From positions 62,001 through 126,000 of the forward strand of contig NZ_CABVPN010000024.1 in assembly GCF_902499115.1 (NCBI RefSeq): DNA of 64,000 bases. Reading direction: 5' to 3'. The stretch's first letter is position 1; each line of letters starts with the position of its first letter. The position numbers were made by a program, and so were the translations under genes. This stretch comes from Burkholderia diffusa (GTDB lineage: Bacteria; Pseudomonadota; Gammaproteobacteria; Burkholderiales; Burkholderiaceae). This document shows positions 9,224 through 17,683 of the stretch, one piece after another. Below the pieces are notes generated by a model, which saw only the letters and a program-made list of their open reading frames with translations, was not told where the DNA came from and made no database searches.

Positions 9224-11493
9224 GACACCCGTTCCACCCGTTGCCGCGGCGCGATCACCCCCGCATACCCGGACGCGGCCTGATGCGTGTTCGTATCCGT
9301 ATAGCCATAGTCGTACCGTCCCGGCGCGCCCTTGTAATCGTTCAGGACCACACCGCGCACGTCGATATGCGCGTGTTCGAGCCGTCGCGCGCTTTCGTCG
9401 AGTTCGGCGAGCGTAGTCACGCCGCTGCGCGCGACGAGGAACACGGTTCCCGCGAGGCGGCCGAGCACCAGCGCATCGGCCACCGGCAGCAACGGCGGCC
9501 CGTCGATCACGACCATGTCGTAGCGCGATGCGAGCTGCTCGATCAGTTCGGCGAGCGCGGGCTGCAGCAGCAGTTCGCCCGGATCGGGCACGACGCTGCC
9601 CATCGCGATGAAATCGAGACCCGGCACGACGCCGCGCTTGATCGCCTCGTCGAGACTGTGGGTGCCTGCCACCACGTCGGACAGGCCCGGTGCGCGGCTG
9701 TAGCGGAACCGCTCGTGCAGCGATCCCTTGCGCAGGTCGGCATCGATCAGCAGGACGCGTCGCTTCGCCGCGCCGACGAGCGACGCGATATTCGCGGCGA
9801 CGAACGACTTGCCGACACCCGTCGTCGGCCCGGAGATCAGCACGACGGGATTCGACGCGTCCGGCATCGACAGTTGCAGCGCCGCGCGGAAATTGCGCAG
9901 GCTTTCGAGCGCCGCGTCCTGCACGGCAACCGGCGGAACCGGCGCGCGCGCGCCGCGCCGTCCGGCCTTCGGGCGCAACTCCGCTTGCGCCGCGTTCGGG
10001 CTGTGCGGCACGGTCGCGAACACGGGCAGCCCCGTCGTCCATTCGATTTCCTCGGCATCGCCGATCGTGCCGACGATCCGCTGCCGGACGACCACGATCG
10101 CCGCGCCTGCCAGCAGGCCCACCAGCAGCAGGGCGATCACGGCGACGCCGCGATGCGGGCCGATCGGCTGCTCGGCGACCTTCGCCGTATCGACGATCCG
10201 CACGGTGCCGGTCTTGCTGGCCCGCGCGAGGATCATCTGCTGGCGCGTATTGAGCAGGTTCGTGTACAGCGCGGTGTCGACGGCCACATCGCGCTGCAGC
10301 TGCAGCACGCCCTGTTCGACGGCAGGCAATTGCTGAATCTGCTTGCGCGTCGTGTCGAGCGAACGCTGCGCGTCGGAGAGCTGGGCATCGACGGCCACCA
10401 CGGCCGGATGCTTCGGCATGAAGCGCGTCAGCAATTCCTCGCGCCGCTGCTGCAGCGTCTGCACGCGCGTCTCGATGTCGACCGACTGCTGGCGCAACGC
10501 CAGCGCCTCATCGCTCGTATTGACCGTCCCGTGCGAGGCCCGGAATGCGTTGAAGCGGCTTTCCGCCTTTTCGAGCTGCGCCTTGAGCTGCGGCAACTGG
10601 GCGTCCATGAAGCGGATCAGCTTGTCGGCCGCCTCGGACTTGCGCTGCGTGTTCTGCGCGAGGTACGCGTCGCCGATCGCGTTCAGCACACGGCTGTCGT
10701 GCACGGGATCGGTGCCGTCGAGCGTCACGCCGACCATGTTCGACTGCTTGCCGCGCTCCGAGATCAACGCGTTCTTCTGCAGCCAGGCCGTCGCCTCCTC
10801 GTCGCTGTAGCGCGTCAGGTCGAAGCGTGCGCCGGGCTTGCCGGCCACGCCGCGAACGAAGATGTCGAGTGGCCCCTGCGCCGTCTCGACATGCAGCGGC
10901 TGCCCGATGCGCCCCTGCCATGCCGGGCCGGTTCGGCCGAACCAGCCGGTCCGTTGCAGCGTGTAGGCGCCGTCGTCACCGACGGTCAGTGCGAACCGCT
11001 TGCCGAGCAGGCGCTTGGGCACGTCGAAGGTCGGCACGTCGATGCGCTCGGCGCCGTACACGTAGCCGCCCGGCAACGGCGACGACACCCCGTCGGCCGC
11101 GTTCACGAACCGCCAGCCGATCAGCGGCAGATAATGCGGCCGTGCGTCGACGGCCAGATTGGTGCTGTCGATCGCGCGATCGAGCACCGCGCGGGATTTC
11201 AGCACTTCGATCTCGGTCGACGCGTCCGTCTTCAGGTCGAACACCGACGACGGATCGCCGGTCGGCGACGTCGATTTCGAGTCGGTCGGGCTTTGCTCGA
11301 CCTGGAACAGGATGTCGGTCCGGTAGACGGGGGCCGCACACAGCGCATACACGGCGCCGATGAACGCGCCCGCGAGCGCGGTACAGAGGATCAGGCGCCG
11401 GCCGCCGTAGAGCATGCCCCAGTAGCGGCGCACCGGATAGGACGGCCGCAGGGCGGGCCCGCTGTGCGGGTCGGGCAGGGTCGAAGAAGTCAT
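9220..11493 (-). CDS. wzc: Polysaccharide co-polymerase/BY-type tyrosine autokinase
   Basis: 757 residues. Wzc proteins control chain length and couple polymerisation to export through Wza. There is an N-terminal membrane helix (residues about 32-52, TALAGAFIGAVYALCAAPVY), a long periplasmic region with coiled coil (about 280-420), and a second helix (about 462-486). The cytoplasmic kinase domain carries Walker A (SGPTTGVGKSF), Walker A' (LLIDADLRKG) and Walker B (MVVIDGPPLLP). The tail holds a tyrosine cluster (NDYKGAPGRYDYGYTDT, then ASGYAGV) that is the expected site of trans-autophosphorylation. It lies 58 bases after wza and overlaps the next gene by 4 bases. Confidence 0.94.
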   Translation of the reverse strand: MTSSTLPDPHSGPALRPSYPVRRYWGMLYGGRRLILCTALAGAFIGAVYALCAAPVYRTDILFQVEQSPTDSKSTSPTGDPSSVFDLKTDASTEIEVLKSRAVLDRAIDSTNLAVDARPHYLPLIGWRFVNAADGVSSPLPGGYVYGAERIDVPTFDVPKRLLGKRFALTVGDDGAYTLQRTGWFGRTGPAWQGRIGQPLHVETAQGPLDIFVRGVAGKPGARFDLTRYSDEEATAWLQKNALISERGKQSNMVGVTLDGTDPVHDSRVLNAIGDAYLAQNTQRKSEAADKLIRFMDAQLPQLKAQLEKAESRFNAFRASHGTVNTSDEALALRQQSVDIETRVQTLQQRREELLTRFMPKHPAVVAVDAQLSDAQRSLDTTRKQIQQLPAVEQGVLQLQRDVAVDTALYTNLLNTRQQMILARASKTGTVRIVDTAKVAEQPIGPHRGVAVIALLLVGLLAGAAIVVVRQRIVGTIGDAEEIEWTTGLPVFATVPHSPNAAQAELRPKAGRRGARAPVPPVAVQDAALESLRNFRAALQLSMPDASNPVVLISGPTTGVGKSFVAANIASLVGAAKRRVLLIDADLRKGSLHERFRYSRAPGLSDVVAGTHSLDEAIKRGVVPGLDFIAMGSVVPDPGELLLQPALAELIEQLASRYDMVVIDGPPLLPVADALVLGRLAGTVFLVARSGVTTLAELDESARRLEHAHIDVRGVVLNDYKGAPGRYDYGYTDTNTHQAASGYAGVIAPRQRVERVS

Positions 11494-11551
11494 ACGGCAT
11501 CAGTCCCGTAGGCGCGACGCGCGGTCGCGATGACGAAATGGGTCACGAGTG

Positions 11552-12778
11552 TCACGGCGAAATCGCCTTGGCCGTCAGCGCTCCCTGCGCGGACGACGGA
11601 ATCAGCAGGTTGACGACGCGGCTCCAGCGCACCAACGGCGACGCATCGACGAACACGACGTCGCGACGCTCGAGCGGGAACTGGTCGGCCAGCGCGAACG
11701 ACGCGGGCGAACTGCCGTCGAGGTGGTACACCCGCGGACGGTTGTCCGGGCCGCGACGCACGACGAACACCTGGCGCGCGTCCGACGTGTACTGGCTCGC
11801 GCCGCCCGTGTCGCCGAGTGCTTCGCCGAGGCTCATCCGGCCGTCGGTCAGCGTCAGCGTCGCGGGCCGCGACACCTCGCCGAGCACGAACACCTTCGCG
11901 TCGCTCGCCGCGCGCACGCGCACGAGATCGCCATCGCGCAGCAGGATGTTCGACGGGTTGACGCCCGCGGCGATCAGCGCCGGCAGGCTCACGTTCACGG
12001 TCCTGTCGCCGCGCGTGACCGAGACCTGCGAACGGTCGGCCGTCGGGGTGAAGCCGCCCGCGCGGTCGATCGCCTCGGGCAGCGTCATCGGCATGTCGTT
12101 GACGATCTGCAGGCCCGGCGTGCGCACCTCGCCATCGAGATAGACACGCTTGCTGCGATAGGTCTGCACGCGCAGCGCGATCTGCGGCTTGCGCACGTAT
12201 TCGCCGAGCCGCTTCGTCAGCAGCGCGCGCGCCTGCGCCTCGGTCAACCCGGCCACGTGCACGAGGCCCGCATACGCGAACTGTACGTTGCCGTTGGCGT
12301 CGACCGTGTAGCCGGTCGCAACCGAACTGGCACCCACACCGTCGCCGCCGCCCGTCGTCTGCGTCGTCGGCAGGTTCAATTCGGGGTGGTCCCACACGAC
12401 GATGCCGAGCACGTCGCCGGGGCCGATCGCGTATGGCTTCGGCTTGCCGAACAGCTGACGGATTTCCGCGTCGACATTGGCATGCTGCCCGGCATGCTGT
12501 TGCGCGACGAATGCCGGCGTGATTTCGATCAGCTCCTCGCTCGACACGTTCTGCACGCCGTCGAGGCCGCCCGCGCCCGACGCATCGGCGCTCACGCGCG
12601 CATTCGCGTCACGGTCGGCAGGCGCCCGATACGTCATGCCCGGCGACAGCACACATGCGCTCAACGCGCACGCGGCCGCCACGATCGCCATGCGCGACAG
12701 CCACGGTGCGCGACGGGTGCCGGCCACGCGTGGCCGCGGCGTCCCTGGCGTCGATTCGGGTTGCGTAGTGATTGACAT
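11552..12778 (-). CDS. wza: Outer-membrane polysaccharide export lipoprotein
   Basis: 408 residues. A lipoprotein signal with lipobox LSAC places the mature N-terminal Cys near residue 42. It then carries the polysaccharide-export domain (YAIGPGDVLGIVVWDHPELN) and successive SLBB-type beta-grasp domains (for example VYLDGEVRTPGLQIV and KVFVLGEVSRPATLTL). Wza forms the octameric outer-membrane pore of group 1-type EPS export and works with Wzc. It is the first gene of the minus-strand operon and faces the small secreted-protein gene across a 127-base promoter region. Confidence 0.94.
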   Translation of the reverse strand: MSITTQPESTPGTPRPRVAGTRRAPWLSRMAIVAAACALSACVLSPGMTYRAPADRDANARVSADASGAGGLDGVQNVSSEELIEITPAFVAQQHAGQHANVDAEIRQLFGKPKPYAIGPGDVLGIVVWDHPELNLPTTQTTGGGDGVGASSVATGYTVDANGNVQFAYAGLVHVAGLTEAQARALLTKRLGEYVRKPQIALRVQTYRSKRVYLDGEVRTPGLQIVNDMPMTLPEAIDRAGGFTPTADRSQVSVTRGDRTVNVSLPALIAAGVNPSNILLRDGDLVRVRAASDAKVFVLGEVSRPATLTLTDGRMSLGEALGDTGGASQYTSDARQVFVVRRGPDNRPRVYHLDGSSPASFALADQFPLERRDVVFVDASPLVRWSRVVNLLIPSSAQGALTAKAISP

Positions 12779-12823
12779 CGTGCTCTTCCAAAACTGTGTG
12801 GTAACCCGCCGAACGCGGCGAGT

Positions 12824-12843
12824 TCCGGCATTACGCTTGCCGG
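12824..12843. promoter_or_regulatory. Dyad with sigma-54-like -24/-12 spacing on both strands, between wza and the small secreted gene
   Basis: CCGGCATTACGCTTGCCGG (12825-12843) is an inverted repeat with arms CCGGCA and TGCCGG. Read on the plus strand, GG (12827-12828) and GC (12839-12840) are ten bases apart with GGCA and TTGC contexts, matching the sigma-54 consensus. Read on the minus strand, GGCAAG and ATGC also have the right spacing. Predicted starts would leave leaders of about 40-55 bases for both wza and the gene at 12906. Alternatively it is simply an operator dyad. Confidence 0.45.
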
Positions 12844-12905
12844 CGCGGCTCGCATCGCGGTGCCGCGCCTCCCTCTACACCGCACGTCATTCCGTACGAT
12901 TCGTC

Positions 12906-13325
12906 ATGAACTGCTCTTCGTTGCTTTCGTCACTCGTCTGCATCGTCTCGGCCGGCATTGCCTGCGCCGTCAATGCGCAGACGTTGCCCGCCGTCCCGGC
13001 CGACGCGCCGGTGTTCGCATCGTCGGCGGTGCTTCCGCCGGCACCGCTGCAACGTTCGGCGCAAGCTGCCGCGACAAGCGACGCCGCCGATCCCGCTGCA
13101 ACCGCCTCCGGGGCCGCGACGCCAGCCTTCGGGCGTCCCGCCGCCAGCGCCACCGTCCAGCCCGATACGCGCGCCCGTGGCATGCTGCGTCGGCCGCTCG
13201 TGCCGGGGCGGCCGCATCGCCCGCAAGTGGTCAGCGCACCCGCCGCCGACGTATGGCGCAGCGACAGGTTGTACGAGTCGCCCTATGCGAAGTCGCCCTA
13301 TGAGCAACCGGGCGATCCGGACTGA
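12906..13325 (+). CDS. Small secreted Ala/Pro-rich protein of the EPS locus (unknown function)
   Basis: 139 residues from the ATG at 12906, with a typical Sec signal peptide (MNCSSLLSSLVCIVSAGIACA, cleavage near VNA-Q at about 24). The mature part is low-complexity, rich in Ala, Pro and Ser, then basic (RRPLVPGRPHRPQVV), and ends with a conserved-looking acidic/aromatic tail (WRSDRLYESPYAKSPYEQPG). I do not recognise the family. It is transcribed divergently from wza across the dyad at 12824 and is likely co-regulated with it. A periplasmic or extracellular role beside the polysaccharide is plausible but unproven. Confidence 0.6.
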   Translation: MNCSSLLSSLVCIVSAGIACAVNAQTLPAVPADAPVFASSAVLPPAPLQRSAQAAATSDAADPAATASGAATPAFGRPAASATVQPDTRARGMLRRPLVPGRPHRPQVVSAPAADVWRSDRLYESPYAKSPYEQPGDPD

Positions 13326-13486
13326 CGCATCCCGGCCGGTCATGCCGCGGCGTGACCGGCGATGACCGATACGGGATTGGACACCACGGCGAACGGCGCG
13401 TCTGTGAGGGACCCCACCGAACGCCGATCTTCATAGGTAACGGGGATCGCACCCCGAAGCGCCCGATGCGTGCGACGCAGCACGCA

Positions 13487-15427
13487 TCACGACCGCCCGA
13501 CCGACACGCTCGCGTACGATCGCGCGGCCGCGTCGGGTGCCGCCGGATCGGCGACGCGCGCGACCGGCCGGGCCGAGTCGCGGCCCAGCGCCTGCATGCA
13601 CAGGTCGATCACGATGTCCGTGCCCACCGCGCCGTACACCGCATGGTCGACCTGCGGCTCGAGGTGCAGACGCACGTGACGCGAGCGCCGGAACGCGCAC
13701 TCGATTGCGCCGAAGTGCCGCCGGACATCGTCGATGCCGGGATCGAGCGCGCCGTACACCAGCGTCGTCCATACATTGCGCTGCGCAAGCGCGTGCATCA
13801 CGCCGCGTGGCGTGCCGATGCCCGGCTTCCAGCCGACGCGCGCGGCGAGTTCCTTCGCCGGCACGCTGACCCGCGCGATCGCATTCGCGGCCACTGCCCG
13901 CACGATCGGCCGAAGGTCGCGCCGTTCCCGCAGAAGACGCTTCCACTTCTGCCAGTCGCGCACCGACAGCCAGTAGCCGCGCACCGAGTTGTTCCGCTGC
14001 TTCTGCACCGACTCGAGCGAGAGCCCGGCCGGCCAGACGAAGCGGGCAAGATTGATCGCGATCACGCCGCCAAGCGACGGCGTCTTCACGGCCGCATGCA
14101 ATGCGGCATAGGCGCCGGAACAAATGCCGGCCGCGGCGACCTCCGGGTGACCGAGGGCGCGCAGCCAGTCCGCGGCAGCGGCAACGTCGTCGCTCGACTG
14201 CGCCGAATACACGACGCCCGACTGATCGTCCAGCGCAGCGGGCCCGCTATCGCCGACGCCATGCACGTCGATCCGCAGCGTCGTCACGCCGGCGCGTGCC
14301 AGCGTGCGCGCGAGGCGCACGCTGAAGCGCCCTTCGCCGCTGCGCGGATTCGTCGACGTGTTCGCGATCACGACAGCCGGCCCCACCGGATTCGCCGGCC
14401 GCGTGTCGGCGGGACGGCACAGCACGCCGACCAGCCGGTCCGGACCGACCGCGACGACCTGCTCGGTCATGTCGTGCAAGTCGAGCGCGACGGCCGATTC
14501 TCCATTCCACGTCGGATCCGCTCGTGACGGGGTCTCGACGCCAGTCGGCCTCCCCGGCGCGCGTTCGGCGATCCAGTTCGCGAGCGTGTCGATCGCCGCG
14601 AGCGGCAAGCGCGAGCGCGTGCCGTCCTGCATCGTCGTCGGCCATTCGCGGAACGGATCGCTCGCCACGTCCACGCCGCGCTCGAGCAACGCTTCACGCA
14701 ATGCCGGCCCGTCGCCCTGATCCGGCTGGATCAGCAACATCGCGCCGGGCAACGTCGGCGCGTCGCGCACGACGTCGCACAGATCGACCGCCTTCAGCGC
14801 CTCGACGAAATCGGCGGGAAAGCGATGCCCGAGCACGTTCATGCACGGTTCGTCGCGATGCGCGACGCGAATTGCGGGCGACGTGGTATCGAGCCACTGG
14901 CGATGCACGAACGACAGCTCGCGCAGGTAGGCGCGGCCGCGCACCACCGGTGCCAGCGCTACCACCGCGTCGACGTGCGGCGCCGGGCGCGGGCCGACAC
15001 CCGCGGCGGCCAGCATCGCGAACAGCGCGCCTGCGCGGATCCCGACCAGCGTCAGCGCGGTGACGCCAGCCTGATCGCGCAGCAGGTCGATCGCATCGTG
15101 AATGCTGGCGATGCTCGCGGCATGCCGACCGGCGTCGCGATCGTCGCCCGCCGAGTCGCCGGTGCACGGATAGCTGAATCGCAATACCGTGAGACCCTCG
15201 TGGGCCAGCCGCTCAGCGATCGCCCGCATGAGCTTGTGCGTCCACGAAGCCTCGTGACCCAGCGATTCGCACAGGATCACGCCTTGTTTCGTCTGTCCTT
15301 CGTGCAGCCACCCCACGCAGCTGCCGAACGTTATCGGCTTCAATTGGTACTCCTCGGATCGGTATTTTTTATCGGACGCGGACGCGCATTCCGGCGGCTC
15401 CACCGGAATCGGCCACTCCACGATCAT
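13487..15427 (-). CDS. Tandem alpha/beta-hydrolase protein of the EPS locus
   Basis: 646 residues containing two alpha/beta-hydrolase halves. The first (about 35-320) has GVILCESLGHEASWTHKLM and the nucleophile-elbow position reads GIRAG, lacking a nucleophile. The second (about 330-640) has VVIANTSTNPRSGEGRF, the elbow GICSG with a cysteine in the nucleophile position, the acid candidate in YGALDPGIDD, and the late histidine in QVDHAVYG. Related hydrolases accompany exosortase and EPS gene sets. It may act on acyl groups of the polymer or on lipid-linked intermediates; the substrate is unknown. It diverges from wzx across the second copy of the conserved intergenic element. Confidence 0.68.
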   Translation of the reverse strand: MIVEWPIPVEPPECASASDKKYRSEEYQLKPITFGSCVGWLHEGQTKQGVILCESLGHEASWTHKLMRAIAERLAHEGLTVLRFSYPCTGDSAGDDRDAGRHAASIASIHDAIDLLRDQAGVTALTLVGIRAGALFAMLAAAGVGPRPAPHVDAVVALAPVVRGRAYLRELSFVHRQWLDTTSPAIRVAHRDEPCMNVLGHRFPADFVEALKAVDLCDVVRDAPTLPGAMLLIQPDQGDGPALREALLERGVDVASDPFREWPTTMQDGTRSRLPLAAIDTLANWIAERAPGRPTGVETPSRADPTWNGESAVALDLHDMTEQVVAVGPDRLVGVLCRPADTRPANPVGPAVVIANTSTNPRSGEGRFSVRLARTLARAGVTTLRIDVHGVGDSGPAALDDQSGVVYSAQSSDDVAAAADWLRALGHPEVAAAGICSGAYAALHAAVKTPSLGGVIAINLARFVWPAGLSLESVQKQRNNSVRGYWLSVRDWQKWKRLLRERRDLRPIVRAVAANAIARVSVPAKELAARVGWKPGIGTPRGVMHALAQRNVWTTLVYGALDPGIDDVRRHFGAIECAFRRSRHVRLHLEPQVDHAVYGAVGTDIVIDLCMQALGRDSARPVARVADPAAPDAAARSYASVSVGRS

Positions 15428-15589
15428 GTGACTGCGCTACCAGGCACGGCCTTCTGGCAACGGACCTTCGCCGCGCCCCTGCGCGACTTGTTCGACCTTC
15501 GCGATGCGTTGTCCTGGTCCCGCTGCCGGGGACGGCAGGTTGCCGGCCCGAGTCGTCGTCAAGCCTTTCCGTCACGAACCAAAACAGTC

Positions 15590-15764
15590 GTTCGATTAGA
15601 GCACTCGGCCCGAGCGTTCTTCGGTGCGCCAGCTTACAAATGCATTCATCACTGCAGCGATACAACGAGGCCCGCGCTGTCGCGATTCGCGCCGCCCATG
15701 CGTACCGAATCCTCGAAAGGTAGGCTCGCGAACACAGTCGTCCCGCTCGGCCCGTATCATGACC
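15590..15764 (+). promoter_or_regulatory. Conserved EPS intergenic element, copy 2
   Basis: Second copy of the element at 2405-2573, with blocks GTTCGATTAGA (15590), TTCGGTGCG (15620), AATGCA (15639), GGTAGGCTCGCGAAC (15719) and CGTATCATG (15753). The offsets 0, 30, 49 and the 34-base spacing of the last two blocks are the same as in copy 1, while sequence between blocks has diverged. It sits between the divergent hydrolase and wzx genes and ends about 160 bases before the wzx start, much as copy 1 ends about 150 bases before the glycosyltransferase start. Confidence 0.65.
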
Positions 15765-15922
15765 GCCATACGATGTGGCCGTGTCCGGCATCGCCGGACG
15801 AAGCCGGCGCCTGCCGGAACGGGCCGCGAACCCACGCAGCCGGGTCAGCGCCGACCGGCCGCGCGAGCGCACGGCGGCCCGCACGCCGCCGCCCAGCGAC
15901 ACCCACGGCGCCGACCAAGCGA

Positions 15923-17182
15923 ATGTCAAACCTCAAGAAGAATTTCCTGCTGCTGCTGACGCTGCAGATTTCGATGTATGCGGTGCCGCTGCTGATCGCA
16001 CCGTTGCTCACGCATGCGCTCGGCCCGGAAGGCTACGGGCAGCTCGCGTTTTCGCTGGCGGTCATCGCGTACCTCACCAACTGCACGAGCTACAGCTTCG
16101 ACCTGACCGCCACGCCGCGCATCGCGCTCGCCCGCGACGACCGCGCCGAACGCTCCCGCATCTTCTGGGCGACGCTGTATGCGCAGATCGGCATCGCGGT
16201 GATCTGTTTCATCGCGCTGGTCGGGCTGATCGTCCTCGTCGGCCGCTTCGGCGAGGACCGCGACCTGCTGCTGATCGGCTTCGGGATGGTGGCCGGCGTG
16301 GCGTTCACGCCGGGCTGGTATTTCCAGGGCATGGAGAAGTTGCGCGCGCTGAGCGTGATCCTGTTCATCGGCCGCATCCTGAGCCTGCCCGCGATGTTCG
16401 CGCTCGTGCACAGCCCGGCCGACATCGACCGCGCGATGATCGTCAACGCCGCCGTCCCGACGCTGTCCGCGCTCGTGCTGGCCGTCTATCTGTATGCCCA
16501 GCGCGAAATCGACTTCGTTCGCGTCGGTTTCGCCGACATCGCCGAATCGCTGAAAGGCGGCTGGCAGGTGTTCCTCGCATCGACGTCGATCGCGTTCTAT
16601 GCGTCGACCAACACCGTGCTGCTCGGCTTCGTGTCGGGCAACGTCGCGGCCGGCTATTTCGCCGCCGGCGACAAGCTGATCCGCGCTGCGCTCAGCATGC
16701 TCCAGCCGCTGAAGGCTGCGACCTATCCGCGCATCAGCTATCTGATGCGGCATGCGCGAAACGACGCGTTTTCCTTCCTGCGCAAGCTGTTCGTCGTGCA
16801 GGTCGCGATGGTGCTCGGTATCTCGCTCGCGATCTTCTTCGGCGCGCCGCTCGCCGTGCGCATCCTGTACGGGCCTTCGTACGAACCGACGGTCCTGGTT
16901 CTGCGGTGGATGGCCTTCGTTCCATTCATGGCCGGGATGACCGACCTCTTCGGTGTGCAGACGATGCTGCCGCTCGGGATGAAGTCCGAATTCACGCGAG
17001 TGCTCATGTCATCGGGCATTCTGAACATCGTACTCGTGCCTGTGCTCGCAAAGTACTTCGCCGAAGTGGGCGCCGCCGCCGCCGTGCTGACGGCCGAGGC
17101 TGCCGTCGCCGCGGCGCTTGCAACCGTCGTCTATCGCGCCGGCATACCGATGCCCGGCAGTCCCGTCGCGCGGCGCGGCTAG
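15923..17182 (+). CDS. wzx: Wzx-type polysaccharide flippase
   Basis: About 419 residues from the ATG at 15923 (MSNLKKNFLLLLTLQISMYAVPLLIAPLLTHALG). It is a twelve-helix MOP-superfamily polysaccharide transporter with the family's N-terminal pattern, in which a YGQLAFSLAVIAYL segment follows GPEG, and late helices AAAAVLTAEAAVAAAL. It flips undecaprenyl-linked repeat units to the periplasmic face for the Wzy-like polymerase. The open frame upstream of 15923 belongs to the intergenic region and the antisense of the hydrolase gene, so the short start is preferred. Confidence 0.88.
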   Translation: MSNLKKNFLLLLTLQISMYAVPLLIAPLLTHALGPEGYGQLAFSLAVIAYLTNCTSYSFDLTATPRIALARDDRAERSRIFWATLYAQIGIAVICFIALVGLIVLVGRFGEDRDLLLIGFGMVAGVAFTPGWYFQGMEKLRALSVILFIGRILSLPAMFALVHSPADIDRAMIVNAAVPTLSALVLAVYLYAQREIDFVRVGFADIAESLKGGWQVFLASTSIAFYASTNTVLLGFVSGNVAAGYFAAGDKLIRAALSMLQPLKAATYPRISYLMRHARNDAFSFLRKLFVVQVAMVLGISLAIFFGAPLAVRILYGPSYEPTVLVLRWMAFVPFMAGMTDLFGVQTMLPLGMKSEFTRVLMSSGILNIVLVPVLAKYFAEVGAAAAVLTAEAAVAAALATVVYRAGIPMPGSPVARRG

Positions 17183-17683
17183 CGCACCGTTCGTGCCGCC
17201 CCGATTCTCCCCGAGGCGGCCGGAATCCGACGGCATTCCGTTCGATGCGCGCGCAACGAACCGCATCGCGCGGGCACGCACCTCCGCACCTCCCTCCCCG
17301 CCAGACGCTCGCGCGCAGGTACTTCTTACTCCGCCGCACACGCCGGATCGGGAACGATGACCGTCTTTTTCCCACGCCAAGCAATCGCATCGAAAAAAGA
17401 TCGTACGTATCGGTAGAAACACCGATGCTGTAGTCAAACTACATTCGTACGATTGGTCGCTGCAGAGAATCGCTACATCCGATTCGGCAGCATCGGACGG
17501 TCCGCGTCGCCGTCCGCGTTGTTCGATCGGGCCCAACCGGCCGTAACGATTCCCCGCCTGGCCTGGCATGCCGACGCGCAACCACCCTGCATCGCCAGCC
17601 GAATGCGTCCGGTGCGAATCCACCGGGCGTGCGCAGCTCCAGACATCATCCGAACAACGAGCAATACGATCATGGAGAGCAAC
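17183..17683 (+). promoter_or_regulatory. Intergenic region with a three-way-junction palindrome cluster upstream of the GH3 gene
   Basis: No gene seen. At 17400-17453 three inverted repeats are nested. The outer arms are ATCGTACG (17400-17407) and CGTACGAT (17446-17453). They enclose ATCGGT-AGAAAC-ACCGAT (17409-17426) and TGTAGT-CAA-ACTACA (17429-17443). Every arm pairs perfectly and only one to two bases separate the helices, so the segment can fold as a compact cloverleaf in RNA or as a cruciform in DNA. It lies about 230 bases before the GH3 start. Its function is unknown: structured leader, terminator-like element or overlapping operators are all possible. Confidence 0.5.

Noticed and set aside
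9241..11511. 756-codon plus-strand frame opposite wzc
   Set aside because: Antisense of wzc, which carries all BY-kinase motifs; the plus-strand product is Arg/His/Gln-rich without domains.
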